Below, piece after piece: positions 14,851 to 23,058 of a DNA stretch of 26,271 nucleotides. The stretch is taken from assembly GCA_046263195.1 (NCBI GenBank), contig JBHELG010000069.1:1-26271 (forward strand), read 5' to 3'. Within the stretch, counting starts at the first letter, position 1, and each line of letters starts with the position of its first letter. The notes below the pieces were generated by a model. That model did no database searches. It had not been told where the DNA came from and was given only the letters and a program-made list of their open reading frames with translations. The DNA is from JBHELG01 sp046263195 (GTDB taxonomy: Bacteria; Actinomycetota; Nitriliruptoria; Nitriliruptorales; JAHWKO01). The position numbers and the translations under genes are program-made.

Positions 14851-16845
14851 GTGAGACGCGCGGGGAGGCGGAACGACGCGCCCGCAACGACCGCCCAGTC
14901 GACCCGTGGCCGTAGGGTTGCCCCGAAGCTGAAACCGCGCGCGTTGCTGTCCGGAGGCGCGCTCACCCTCGTCGTCTACCTCGTCACCCTGCCAGGCCTG
15001 GCCTATGTGCCGATCAGCGGCCTGGACCCCTCCTATCGGGCCGCCGTGCACATGGCGCTCGACCGGGGGGTGCGGTTCGGTGGGGAGATCGTCCACAACT
15101 TCGGGCCGCTGGGCTTTCTGGGCGCACCGACTGCCTACGACCCGACCACCTATCCCATCGCAGCGGTCGTCGCGCTCGCGTTGCAACTCGTCCTGGTCGC
15201 CACGATGGTCGCCCTCCTGCTCCGGGCGTTCGGTACGAGCACGGGAGGGTGGCTGCTGACCGCAGTGAGCGCATACGTGGTCGCCCGCATCGCCAGTCGC
15301 CTGCTGCACCTGCTCGCCACGCCCGAGCTGCTCACACTGCTGCTCGTCCTCGCCTGCCTCGGGCTCCTCCTCCATGCCCGCGCCAGACCGAGGCTCGCCG
15401 CGCTGACAGGGCTCGCTGCCCTCGGCATGATCGCCACGCTCGCCAAGTTCAACGCCAGCGTCGTCACACTCCCCGCGGTAGCCATCACGGCCGTCGCTCT
15501 GCCCACGGAAGGGCCGTGGGTGAAGGCGGTTCTCCGGCGGCTCGCCGCCGCCACCACCGGCGCCGCGGTCGCGCTCATCGCCGTGTGGATCGCGACCGGA
15601 CAACGGTTCGAGGAGACCATCCCGTTCCTGCGCTACTCGCTGGAGATCAGCGCGGGCCACGTCGAGGCGATGGCCGCCGAGGATCTGACGCGACGTTGGG
15701 AGTATCTGGCAGCCCTGCTGGTCCTCGCACTGGTCGGTGTGTCGGTGCTGTGGGCGACACGCCGCGTGCCCTGGCGTGCCCGTCTCGGATTGTTCCTCGT
15801 ACTCGGGGTGTACGTGGCCGCTCTGTCGCGGCACGGCTTCGTGCGTCACGACGGGGGCCATTCTCCTTTGTTCTTCGTTCCGATCATGATGGTTGCGCTC
15901 GTCTGGCTGCCTTTGGGCAAACGGGCGCTCAATCTCGCGGCGGCTGGTGTCGCGGCCGCCGTAGCCATGGCGGTGGTCGCCGGCACGGTGCCGCTGCGCC
16001 CGACGCTGGCGGGTGCGGGCGAAGCAGGGCAGGCGCTCGCCACGGTCCCACCGCACCGTCAAGCCCAGCTCGTTGCGGACGCACGTGAGCGGATGCGCCG
16101 GGAGTACGGGCTGTCGGGTGAGACCATCGCGTTGCTCCATGGACGAACCGTGCATGTCGAGCCGTGGGAAACCGCCCTGCTCTGGGCGTATCCGGAGTTC
16201 CGTTGGCGGCCCGTGCCCGTGTTCCAGTCTTTCGTCGCCTACACGTCCGAACTCGACGCACGCAACGCAGTCGCGCTCCTCTCCCCGGACGCGCCGGAGT
16301 TCGTCCTGCAGGAGGCCACCTACATCGACGGACGCAACCCGCTGTTCGATCCGCCAGGTCACAAGCTCGCGCTCGTATGCCACTACGAGCAGGTCCGCGA
16401 CGATGGCCGTTTCCAGCTGCTGCAGCGCGTGGGGGACCGCTGCGGCCAGCCGGAACCGGCGGGGCGTGAGCGGCTGTCGTACGGCGGGTACAGCGACACG
16501 CCGCAGGTTGCTTCCGATGAGTTGCTCGTTGCCCGCTTCTACCGTGTCGACCCGCAGCCCTGGGACCGTCTGCGGGGCATCGTGCTCAAGCCGCGAACAC
16601 TGACCTTCCGCGGGGATGACCCGCATCAGTCGTGGCGGTTCGTCCGGGGGCATGCCAGCAGTCCCCACCTGGTCGATCCTCCGGACTGTCTGCGCTGGCA
16701 TCCGCGGTTCCTTCCTGGGCAGCCCTTCGACCACATCACCCTGCATCCGACGGGAAACCCCACGCCGGGCTTCGAAGGGGGGTACAGCGTCTCCTACGAG
16801 CGCCTCTCCTTCTCCTGCCCGGCCCCGGCTGACTCGCCCCGCTGA
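14851..16845 (+). CDS. Large multi-pass membrane protein with LDPSY and FGPLGFL motifs, function unknown
   Basis: This is a 664-residue protein. A basic cytoplasmic tail (1-32) precedes about ten hydrophobic segments (roughly 33-390), and a polar domain of about 270 residues follows. GLDPSYRAAVHMALDRG (58-74) and FGGEIVHNFGPLGFLG (76-91) recall a family of uncharacterised bacterial membrane proteins with LDPSW and YGPLGFL motifs. The acidic residue in the first extracytoplasmic loop and the overall topology resemble GT-C polyprenyl-phosphate glycosyltransferases, but that is inference. The GTG start has only a weak site upstream; an in-frame ATG at 14833 runs into a stop at once. Next to an M15 peptidase and upstream of a large glycosyltransferase operon, an envelope-glycan role is plausible. 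Confidence 0.72.
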   Translation: MRRAGRRNDAPATTAQSTRGRRVAPKLKPRALLSGGALTLVVYLVTLPGLAYVPISGLDPSYRAAVHMALDRGVRFGGEIVHNFGPLGFLGAPTAYDPTTYPIAAVVALALQLVLVATMVALLLRAFGTSTGGWLLTAVSAYVVARIASRLLHLLATPELLTLLLVLACLGLLLHARARPRLAALTGLAALGMIATLAKFNASVVTLPAVAITAVALPTEGPWVKAVLRRLAAATTGAAVALIAVWIATGQRFEETIPFLRYSLEISAGHVEAMAAEDLTRRWEYLAALLVLALVGVSVLWATRRVPWRARLGLFLVLGVYVAALSRHGFVRHDGGHSPLFFVPIMMVALVWLPLGKRALNLAAAGVAAAVAMAVVAGTVPLRPTLAGAGEAGQALATVPPHRQAQLVADARERMRREYGLSGETIALLHGRTVHVEPWETALLWAYPEFRWRPVPVFQSFVAYTSELDARNAVALLSPDAPEFVLQEATYIDGRNPLFDPPGHKLALVCHYEQVRDDGRFQLLQRVGDRCGQPEPAGRERLSYGGYSDTPQVASDELLVARFYRVDPQPWDRLRGIVLKPRTLTFRGDDPHQSWRFVRGHASSPHLVDPPDCLRWHPRFLPGQPFDHITLHPTGNPTPGFEGGYSVSYERLSFSCPAPADSPR

Positions 16846-16943
16846 CGGGCTGCACTTGGTCCGCCTATGGCCTCCCGTCCGGCACACTGCCCATTTCGTC
16901 GCTGCAGGCTACATTTCACGACATTGGCAACAGCAGTTGAGCC

Positions 16944-17024
16944 GGACCGCCGGCGAGGCTGGGAATCAGGTGACTGCGGTGCTCGTCCTGGCGTCGCGAT
17001 TATGAGGCGGGACCGCCGGTGAGG
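16944..17024 (+). repeat. Imperfect direct repeat upstream of hldE
   Basis: GGACCGCCGGCGAGG (16944-16958) recurs with one mismatch as GGACCGCCGGTGAGG (17010-17024), 66 bases apart. The second copy runs into the GAGGAGG ribosome site of hldE. It may be chance in GC-rich DNA or a small regulatory duplication. Confidence 0.4.
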
Positions 17025-17034
17025 AGGCGACATC

Positions 17035-18654
17035 ATGGCCGACGCCAGAGCGGGGGATACCCGGTCCTCCATCGCTGGCCATTACGAGACGAACCTCGAA
17101 CTCACCTCTCCGAAGAACGTGGGGCACCTCACTTCGGCTTTCGGCGCTACGAGGCTGCTCGTCGTCGGGGATGTCATGCTCGACCGCTACCTTTGGGGAT
17201 CCTCGCAGCGCCTTTGCCGCGAGGGCCCCGTCCCAATCGTGCAAGTCGACCGTGTCGATGATCGTCCCGGCGGGGCAGGCAACGTGGCCGCGAATGCGAG
17301 CGCTCTGGGTGCCCGAACCCGTCTTCTCACCGTCGTCAGCGACGAAGCGGAGGCCGATGCGATACGGCTCGCGCTCAGCGCCGCCAGGGTCGAAGGGGAT
17401 CTCATCGTGGCGCCCGGACGTCCCACTCCCGTCAAGCATCGGGTCGTGGCTGAGGCTCAACTCCTGTCACGCTTCGATATCGGACGAGCGCAACCGCTGG
17501 ATGACCACCTCGAGCTGGAACTTGCGGCGCGCTTGGAGCGGCTGTTCGACGAGGCTGACGCGGTCATCATCTCCGACTACGGCTACGGCGTGTGTGGCGC
17601 CCACCTGCGAGCCACGATCGCAGAGCATCAGGGAGCAGATCCGAAGACCGTGCTCGTCGATGCCCGCTCGCCGGGTCTCTACCGGGAGGTGGGGGTCACG
17701 GTCGCAAAGCCGAACTATTCCGAGGCGCTGCAGCTGCTCGGCCTGCCTCCGGCGAACGGACCCGCGAGGGCGGCGCAGATCGAGGAGCAGTCCGACCAGC
17801 TGCTGGAACTGACGGGTGCCCAGCTCGTCGTCGTAACGCTCGACGCCGACGGTGCGGTCGTCCTCGAGCACGGACAGGCCCCACAGCGGGTCGCAGCCCG
17901 ACCCGCCGCCCGCGGCAACGGCCTTCATGCCGGCGGGCAGTCAGGCCCAGCCGGACCAGCTCGCGAAGCGAGCGGGAGGGGGGCACCCATGCTGTCGACC
18001 GGCGCGGGCGACACCTTCGGGGTGGCGTTCACCCTCGCGGTCGCAGCGGGCGCCGACACGGTCGCTGCGGCTGAGATCGCCTCGGCGGCGGCAGCCGTGG
18101 TGGTGGGCAAAGTCGGGACCGCAGTGTGCTCCCGCGAGGACCTCCAGCTCCAGTTGGAGGGGGAGAAGAAGATCGAGAGCCTGGAAAGCATCGCCACGAA
18201 GGCCGAGTCCTACCGTCGGCGAGGCCTGCGGATCGTGCTGACGAACGGCTGCTTCGACATCCTCCACCGCGGCCACGTCGCCTATCTGAACCGGGCCAAG
18301 CTGCTCGGCGACGTCCTCGTCGTCGGCGTGAACTCCGACCGCAGCGTTCGCCATCTGAAGGGCGGTGGTCGGCCAGTCAATCCGCTCGACGACCGCGTCC
18401 ACGTGCTCGCAGCGCTCGGCTGTGTCGACTATGTCGTGCCTTTCTACGAGGAGACCGCGGTCCGGCTCGTAGAGGCCGTGCGGCCCGACGTCTATGTGAA
18501 GGGCGGTGACTACACCCGGGAGATGCTGGCCGAAGCCGAGACCGTCGAGCGCTGTGGAGGGGTGGTCGAGATCCTCGCCTACGTCGAGGACCGTTCGACG
18601 ACCAAGCTCATCGACCTCATCCGTGACGCTGGTCAGACGCTCGAGCGCACATGA
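17035..18654 (+). CDS. hldE: Bifunctional heptose 7-phosphate kinase / heptose 1-phosphate adenylyltransferase HldE
   Basis: This 539-residue two-domain cytoplasmic enzyme performs steps 2 and 4 of ADP-heptose synthesis. The kinase domain (about 36-366) has LLVVGDVMLDRY (41-52), RPGGAGNVAANA (78-89), ISDYGYGV (179-186) and the catalytic GAGDT (323-327). The adenylyltransferase domain (about 398-535) has TNGCFDILHRGHVAYL (403-418), GVNSDRSVR and YVKGGDY. About 25 residues (293-318, Gly/Ala/Arg-rich) are extra just before GAGDT compared with the usual spacing, and they include copy C of the palindromic repeat. Activity of the kinase half therefore deserves testing. The ATG at 17035 has GAGGAGG upstream; about 30 N-terminal residues are additional. 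It heads a rightward operon and overlaps the next gene as ATGA. A second kinase copy lies at 1-392. Confidence 0.92.
   Translation: MADARAGDTRSSIAGHYETNLELTSPKNVGHLTSAFGATRLLVVGDVMLDRYLWGSSQRLCREGPVPIVQVDRVDDRPGGAGNVAANASALGARTRLLTVVSDEAEADAIRLALSAARVEGDLIVAPGRPTPVKHRVVAEAQLLSRFDIGRAQPLDDHLELELAARLERLFDEADAVIISDYGYGVCGAHLRATIAEHQGADPKTVLVDARSPGLYREVGVTVAKPNYSEALQLLGLPPANGPARAAQIEEQSDQLLELTGAQLVVVTLDADGAVVLEHGQAPQRVAARPAARGNGLHAGGQSGPAGPAREASGRGAPMLSTGAGDTFGVAFTLAVAAGADTVAAAEIASAAAAVVVGKVGTAVCSREDLQLQLEGEKKIESLESIATKAESYRRRGLRIVLTNGCFDILHRGHVAYLNRAKLLGDVLVVGVNSDRSVRHLKGGGRPVNPLDDRVHVLAALGCVDYVVPFYEETAVRLVEAVRPDVYVKGGDYTREMLAEAETVERCGGVVEILAYVEDRSTTKLIDLIRDAGQTLERT
17952..17984 (+). repeat. Palindromic coding repeat, copy C
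   Basis: The stem GCTCGC (17959-17964), loop GAA and stem GCGAGC (17968-17973) are followed by the tail GGGAGGGGGGC (17974-17984). The loop and tail match copies A and B. The stem differs from theirs at three of six pairs, with compensating changes. It is read in hldE as ASGRGAP, in the opposite orientation to the gene from copies A and B. Confidence 0.65.
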
Positions 18655-19754
18655 CCGGGGCGGCCCACGTCGATTGGGGTCGCATGCGCCGCATTCTGGT
18701 CGTGCGACTCGACAACATCGGGGATGTAGTCATGCTCGGCCCGGCGCTGCGAGCCTTGCACGCCAATGTGCCCCACGCGACCCTGACACTCTTGTGCTCT
18801 CCTGCCGGGGCCGCGGTGGCGCCGCTCCTCCCCTGGGTGGACGAGGTGATCGTCAGGAGGGTGACCTGGCAGGACGCCTCCGGCAGCTTCGCCCTCGACC
18901 CCGATCGGGAGCTGCGCCTCGTCGAGGACCTGAGGGAAAGACACTTCGACGCCGCCATGATCTTCACGAGCTTCTCCCAGTCGCCCTTCCCCCCGGGCTA
19001 CGCCTGCTACCTCGCAGGCATACCGGTACGCGTGGGACAGTCACAGGAGTTCGGGGGCAGCATCCTGTCCCACCCGGTGCCGCCAGCCCCCTACGAGGCC
19101 CATCAGGTCGAGCGGAGCTTGCATCTCATCGAGGCGGTGGGCCTGCGCAGAGCAGGGGAGGAACTCGAGGTGCGCGTACGGCCCGAGGACCGGGTCACCG
19201 CACAGCGTCTCCTCTCGGACGCGGGAGTCCCCCCAACGACCCCCTACGTCGCCGTCGCTCCGGGAGCGAGCTGTTCGAGCCGCCGCTACGCAGCCGAGCG
19301 GTTCGCGGGCCTCGCCGAACTCCTCGCCGAGCAGTTCAAGGTCTTCGTCGTGGGCAGTGGGCAGGAAAGGGACCTGGCGGTGCGGGTCGCCGAGCGTGCC
19401 CCCGGCGCGACGTCCTTGGCCGGGCGTACCGACGTGCCGGCACTGGCAGGCATCGTCGAGGGCGCCGAACTCGTGATCACGAACAACTCCGCGGCGATGC
19501 ACCTGGCGGACGCGCTGAGACGGCCCCTCGTGGCTCTCTTCGCGGGGACGGAACTGGAATCCCAGTTCGCCCCCCGCTCGGCACCCGCGCGTCTGCTGCG
19601 AAGGCAGACCACTTGTGCACCCTGCCACGCCTTGGTCTGCCCTTACGCGGGCGGGAAGGCTGTCGTGCCCTGTCTCGACATTCCTCCCCTGGAGGTGGCA
19701 TCCGCCGCTCTCGATCTGTTGTCGGCCGGTCCGTCGGCTGGTGGGGGGCGGTAG
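18651..19754 (+). CDS. GT9 family glycosyltransferase, heptosyltransferase-like
   Basis: This is a 367-residue GT-B protein of the ADP-heptose heptosyltransferase family. RRILVVRLDNIGDVVMLGPALRAL is the N-terminal GT9 signature, followed by LLCSPAGAAVAPLLPWVDEV. The donor domain shows VAVAPGASCSSRRYAAERFA, VFVVGSGQERDLA and NNSAAMHLADALRRPLVALFAG, in which NSxxMH replaces the common TGPMH. A cysteine-containing segment CAPCHALVCPYAGG follows. It resembles the GT9 protein at 2402-3559, and both share an IFTSFxQSxxP segment, so they may have arisen by duplication. The ATG overlaps the hldE stop by 4 bases. The real domain starts near residue 12 (MRRILVV), so a start at 18684 is possible. ADP-heptose is the probable donor. 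Confidence 0.88.
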   Translation: MTGAAHVDWGRMRRILVVRLDNIGDVVMLGPALRALHANVPHATLTLLCSPAGAAVAPLLPWVDEVIVRRVTWQDASGSFALDPDRELRLVEDLRERHFDAAMIFTSFSQSPFPPGYACYLAGIPVRVGQSQEFGGSILSHPVPPAPYEAHQVERSLHLIEAVGLRRAGEELEVRVRPEDRVTAQRLLSDAGVPPTTPYVAVAPGASCSSRRYAAERFAGLAELLAEQFKVFVVGSGQERDLAVRVAERAPGATSLAGRTDVPALAGIVEGAELVITNNSAAMHLADALRRPLVALFAGTELESQFAPRSAPARLLRRQTTCAPCHALVCPYAGGKAVVPCLDIPPLEVASAALDLLSAGPSAGGGR

Positions 19755-19756
19755 CG

Positions 19757-20704
19757 ATGACGCGACCGCTTCGGGTCCTGACCTGGCACGTGCACGGTTC
19801 CTACCTCGAAAACCTCGTCCGGGCCCCGCACGAGTTCTTCCTGCCGGTGAGAGATGGGCGGCCGGAAGGCTACGGCGGCTGCCTGCCCGGCCTCGAATGG
19901 GGCCCCAACGTCCACGAGGTGCCGGCAGAGGATGTGGAGAGGCTGGCGCTCGACGTCATCATCTTCCAGTCGCGACGGAACTGGGAGATCGACCAGTTTG
20001 ACATCCTCTCGCCGGCCCAAGCGCGCCTGCCGCGCATATTCCTCGAGCACGACCCCCCGCGAGAAGCACCGACCGATACCCGCCACGTGGTTGACCAGCC
20101 TGACGTCCTGCTCGTCCACGTCACCCCTTTCAACGAGCTCATGTGGGACTGTGGACGAACCCCGACGCGAGTCATCGACCACGGTGTCGCCGTACCTGTG
20201 GACGTCCCTTGGTCCGGGGAGCGTGATCAGGGGATCACGGTCGTGAACTGCCTCGAACGACGCGGACGGCGGGCCGGCGCGGACGTCTTCCTGCGCGTGC
20301 GCGACGAGGTGCCGCTTGATCTCGTGGGGATGGAGTCCGAGCGGCTGGGAGGCCTCGGCGAGGTACCACGGGATCAGCTGGCGGCCTTCGAGGCGCGCTA
20401 CCGCTTCTTCTTCAACCCCATCCGCTACACGAGCCTCGGCCTGGCCGTCCTGGAAGCCATGGCGATCGGAATGCCCGTCGTTGGCCTTGCGACGACCGAG
20501 ATGGCCACCGCGATCGAGAATGGGGTCTCGGGCTACGTCGACACGAACGTCGACCGGATCGTCGAAGCCATGCACGACCTGCTCCGCGACCGCGCCGCTG
20601 CGGCAGAGCTCGGAGAAGGCGCAAGACGGCGGGTGCTCGAACGGTTCCACATCGAGCGCTTCCTACGGGACTGGAATACGGCGCTAGACGTCGTCGCTGC
20701 CTGA
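19757..20704 (+). CDS. GT-B family glycosyltransferase
   Basis: This is a 315-residue protein, shorter than most GT-B enzymes. It begins RVLTWHVHGSYLENLVRAPHEFFLPV, an opening I associate with a group of glycosyltransferases found in surface-polysaccharide clusters. The C-terminal half has NPIRYTSLGLAVLEAMAIGMPVVGLATTEM, the GT4-like donor-site segment, then a GVSGYVDTN turn. The N-terminal domain contains FLEHDPP and HVTPFNELMWDCG. It starts 2 bases after the preceding stop, within GGTGGGGGGCGGTAGCG, and ends 10 bases before the next gene, so it is firmly inside the operon. The usual E-x7-E pair is reduced (Y, then E at the second position). Donor and acceptor are unknown. Confidence 0.8.
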   Translation: MTRPLRVLTWHVHGSYLENLVRAPHEFFLPVRDGRPEGYGGCLPGLEWGPNVHEVPAEDVERLALDVIIFQSRRNWEIDQFDILSPAQARLPRIFLEHDPPREAPTDTRHVVDQPDVLLVHVTPFNELMWDCGRTPTRVIDHGVAVPVDVPWSGERDQGITVVNCLERRGRRAGADVFLRVRDEVPLDLVGMESERLGGLGEVPRDQLAAFEARYRFFFNPIRYTSLGLAVLEAMAIGMPVVGLATTEMATAIENGVSGYVDTNVDRIVEAMHDLLRDRAAAAELGEGARRRVLERFHIERFLRDWNTALDVVAA

Positions 20705-20714
20705 TGAGCCGGCT

Positions 20715-21968
20715 GTGATCAGGGTCGCGGTCGTCTGTGGCGCCATCCAGCCGATGTTGGACGGGGTGACGGATTACACCACCCACCTCGTCGAACAGCT
20801 TCGAGCGCGGGGGGTGGCGCCTGCCGTCATCTCGAGCGATCACGGGCCCGATGTGCCTGGCGTGGAGTTGCACCGGGTCGCAAGACGCTCCGTCTTCAGG
20901 GGGGTCCAGGCGGTGGCAGGCGCGGTCGAGCGGCTCAAGCCCGACCTCATCCATGTCCATTCCGCTCCCTCCGCGTACGGCTTCAAGCCGGCCATAGGGT
21001 TGCTGCCCCTCTTCTTGGGAGGGTCGTTCCCCCTGATCACGACGCTGCACGAGTACGGCTGGTGGTCGTGGCGCCCCAGGATGATTCCGGAGATGCCGCT
21101 GCGGCCGCTGTGGCGGCTGGCTGAACGGCTCCACGTGTGGGACCGCGAGTCGCTGCTACTTGCCGTTCATTCGTCCGCTCCGGTCGTCACCAACAGGCAA
21201 CACTCCTCGGTGATCTCGCGGCTCCGTCGACGCCCGGCGATGCTCATTCCGGTGGGGCCGAACGTTCCTCCCGTCGCGGTGGATGACGCGCAAGTCCGAC
21301 GAGGGCTACGCGACCGTCTCGGCGCTGCCCCCGAGGCCCCGGTGCTCGCCTTTTTCGGCTTCGTGCACCCAGTCAAAGGCCTGCCCTACCTGTTCGAGGC
21401 CCTTGTACGGCTGCGCTCTCGCCATCCCGACCTCCACCTGGTCGTCGTTGGGGGGTTCCGCAGCCTCGCACTCACCAGGCCCGATGCCTGGCGCTACGAA
21501 CGGGAACTGCAGGACTTGCTCGCTGCGCTCGGACTCAAGCAGGCGGTGACGTTCACCGGGTACCTTCCTCCCGCTGAGGCGCCGAAGGTCCTGCAGGGTG
21601 CGGACCTCGCGGTCCTGCCCTTCATCGCGGGCACGACGACGAAGAGCAGCTCGCTGGTGACCGTCCTCGCTCACGGACTGCCGACCGTCGCGACCCGTCC
21701 AGACGTGCCCGACCCCCAACTCGTCCACGAGCGAACGCCGCTGTTCGTTCCTCCACGCGACTCCGGCGCTCTGGAAGTCGCGATCGCACGTCTGCTCACC
21801 GATCGGCAACTTGGGCAGAGGCTCGCAGCAGCGGGTCGCCGTGTCGCAGAGCAGCACGATTGGGCAGCCATCGCGGCAAAGCACACGGAACTCTACGAAG
21901 ACGTGCTGGGCACAGGGCGCCAATATCACGCGTGGCGGGCGGGTAGCGCCGGGAGGGCGCGAAAATGA
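20715..21968 (+). CDS. GT4 family glycosyltransferase
   Basis: This 417-residue GT-B protein has RVAVVCGAIQPMLDGVTDYTTHLVEQL at the N-terminus, the glycine-containing acceptor-side loop usual in GT4. LIHVHSAPSAYGF follows. The donor domain has FFGFVHPVKGLPYLFEAL, VTFTGYLPPAEAPKVLQGADLAVLPF and SSLVTVLAHGLPTVAT. In that last segment the first Glu of the standard E-x7-E motif is not present in its usual context. The GTG start has no strong ribosome site; coupling to the upstream stop 10 bases away is likely. The last 20 residues are basic and poorly conserved. It probably adds a sugar to the operon's glycan product. Confidence 0.82.
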   Translation: MIRVAVVCGAIQPMLDGVTDYTTHLVEQLRARGVAPAVISSDHGPDVPGVELHRVARRSVFRGVQAVAGAVERLKPDLIHVHSAPSAYGFKPAIGLLPLFLGGSFPLITTLHEYGWWSWRPRMIPEMPLRPLWRLAERLHVWDRESLLLAVHSSAPVVTNRQHSSVISRLRRRPAMLIPVGPNVPPVAVDDAQVRRGLRDRLGAAPEAPVLAFFGFVHPVKGLPYLFEALVRLRSRHPDLHLVVVGGFRSLALTRPDAWRYERELQDLLAALGLKQAVTFTGYLPPAEAPKVLQGADLAVLPFIAGTTTKSSSLVTVLAHGLPTVATRPDVPDPQLVHERTPLFVPPRDSGALEVAIARLLTDRQLGQRLAAAGRRVAEQHDWAAIAAKHTELYEDVLGTGRQYHAWRAGSAGRARK

Positions 21969-21999
21969 CGGGAGCGGCGCGTAGCGTCGGAGCGCGACC

Positions 22000-23058
22000 A
22001 TGACCGAGCCCTCGATCACCTCGATCCTGTTCATCGAGCTGCTGGGAGGCATCGGCGACCTCGTGCTCGCGCTGCCCGCCATACACGCCCTTGCGCGTAG
22101 TCACACCCCGGCCCACACCGCCGTGGTGACCTTTCCGCCAGCGGCACGGTTACTCGCGCGTGACCCCTGGGTCGACGAGACCCTCGAGCTGCCCACCGGC
22201 ACGGCCGAGGAGGTCACCAAGGGAGTGCGGCGGCTGCGTGAGCGGCGCGAGTTCGACGTCGTCGTCTGCGACAGCATGTACGGAGGCCTGGAGCGGGCAG
22301 TCACGGGCTGGGGCCGCATCGCCACGGTCACGAACCTTTGGCGCGACCCCCCCGAGGACGAACTGATCGATCTCCGCTTTCTCGAACTCCTCCACCGTGA
22401 CGGTCTCGTCGACGCCCGCCTCCTCCAGCTTCCCCCCCGCATCGCGCTCACGTCCCAGGAGCGTGACCGGGGCAATGAGCGGCTCGAGCATCTCCTGGCC
22501 GGGCGGCGTCCCCGGGTGCTGTTCATACCGGACGCCGGCATGACCATAAAGCGCTGGCCGCCTGGGAGTTGGAGGGCGCTCGCCGCGGAACTCGGTGGAC
22601 TCGGGGCTGGAGTCGCGGTCGTTGCCGGTGACGACGCCGAGCTGACCAGCTCCATCGTCCACGGCGGGGGCAGCGTCGCGTTGCCCCGCCTCGAGCTTCG
22701 GGAGCTCGCAGCCGTGGCCGCGGCCGCGGACGTCTGCGTCGGACCGGACACCGGTCCGGTCCGGATTGCCGCCGCGGTGGGAACCCCGACCGTCGCCCTC
22801 TATGGGCCGACCACCGCGGGTCGTTTCGGGCTCCGCCCCGGGCACGTGAACCTCGACTCGCCCCTGGCGTGCTCCGAACGCAAGCCGCGGAACATGACCG
22901 AGCAGTCGTGCTGGTACAGCGGTAGGTGCGTCTTCCCCGACCGTGGCAACTGCGTCGAGGATGTCTCGGTCGAGGTTGTCTTCGCGGCGGTACGAGCCGC
23001 TACCCAGCGAGTTGCTGCCAGAGGTCGAGGTACGCGCCCGCCATCCGTTCGTCCGTGA
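22000..23058 (+). CDS. GT9 family glycosyltransferase, heptosyltransferase-like, divergent
   Basis: This 352-residue protein is the third GT9 in the window. ILFIELLGGIGDLVLALPAIHAL (9-31) is a clear GT9 N-terminus, then WVDETLELP. The donor half has LFIPDAGMTIKRWPPGSWRALA and VCVGPDTGPVRIAAAVGTPTVALYGPT. The normally conserved TGPMH segment reads TGPVR, so the His is replaced by Arg. A Cys-rich segment follows (four Cys between about 298 and 327). The start ATG has GGAG 7 bases upstream. It is 31 bases after the preceding GT4 gene, the last member of the rightward operon. Its 3' end overlaps the convergent GT4 gene by 59 bases. Confidence 0.85.
   Translation: MTEPSITSILFIELLGGIGDLVLALPAIHALARSHTPAHTAVVTFPPAARLLARDPWVDETLELPTGTAEEVTKGVRRLRERREFDVVVCDSMYGGLERAVTGWGRIATVTNLWRDPPEDELIDLRFLELLHRDGLVDARLLQLPPRIALTSQERDRGNERLEHLLAGRRPRVLFIPDAGMTIKRWPPGSWRALAAELGGLGAGVAVVAGDDAELTSSIVHGGGSVALPRLELRELAAVAAAADVCVGPDTGPVRIAAAVGTPTVALYGPTTAGRFGLRPGHVNLDSPLACSERKPRNMTEQSCWYSGRCVFPDRGNCVEDVSVEVVFAAVRAATQRVAARGRGTRPPSVRP

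Noticed and set aside
14587..16887. Leftward open frame of 766 codons antisense to the membrane protein
   Set aside because: It is rich in Arg, Gln, Glu and Gly and has no domain motif. The plus-strand gene has clear membrane segments, so this is a GC-rich shadow.
18506..20704. Rightward open frame of 732 codons
   Set aside because: Its first two thirds lie out of frame over hldE and the GT9 gene. Only the last part, from 19757, is a real glycosyltransferase.
21931..21999. Possible fourth copy of the palindromic module (GGGAGGGCG near 21950)
   Set aside because: Part of the tail matches, but there is no GAA loop flanked by 6-base stems.
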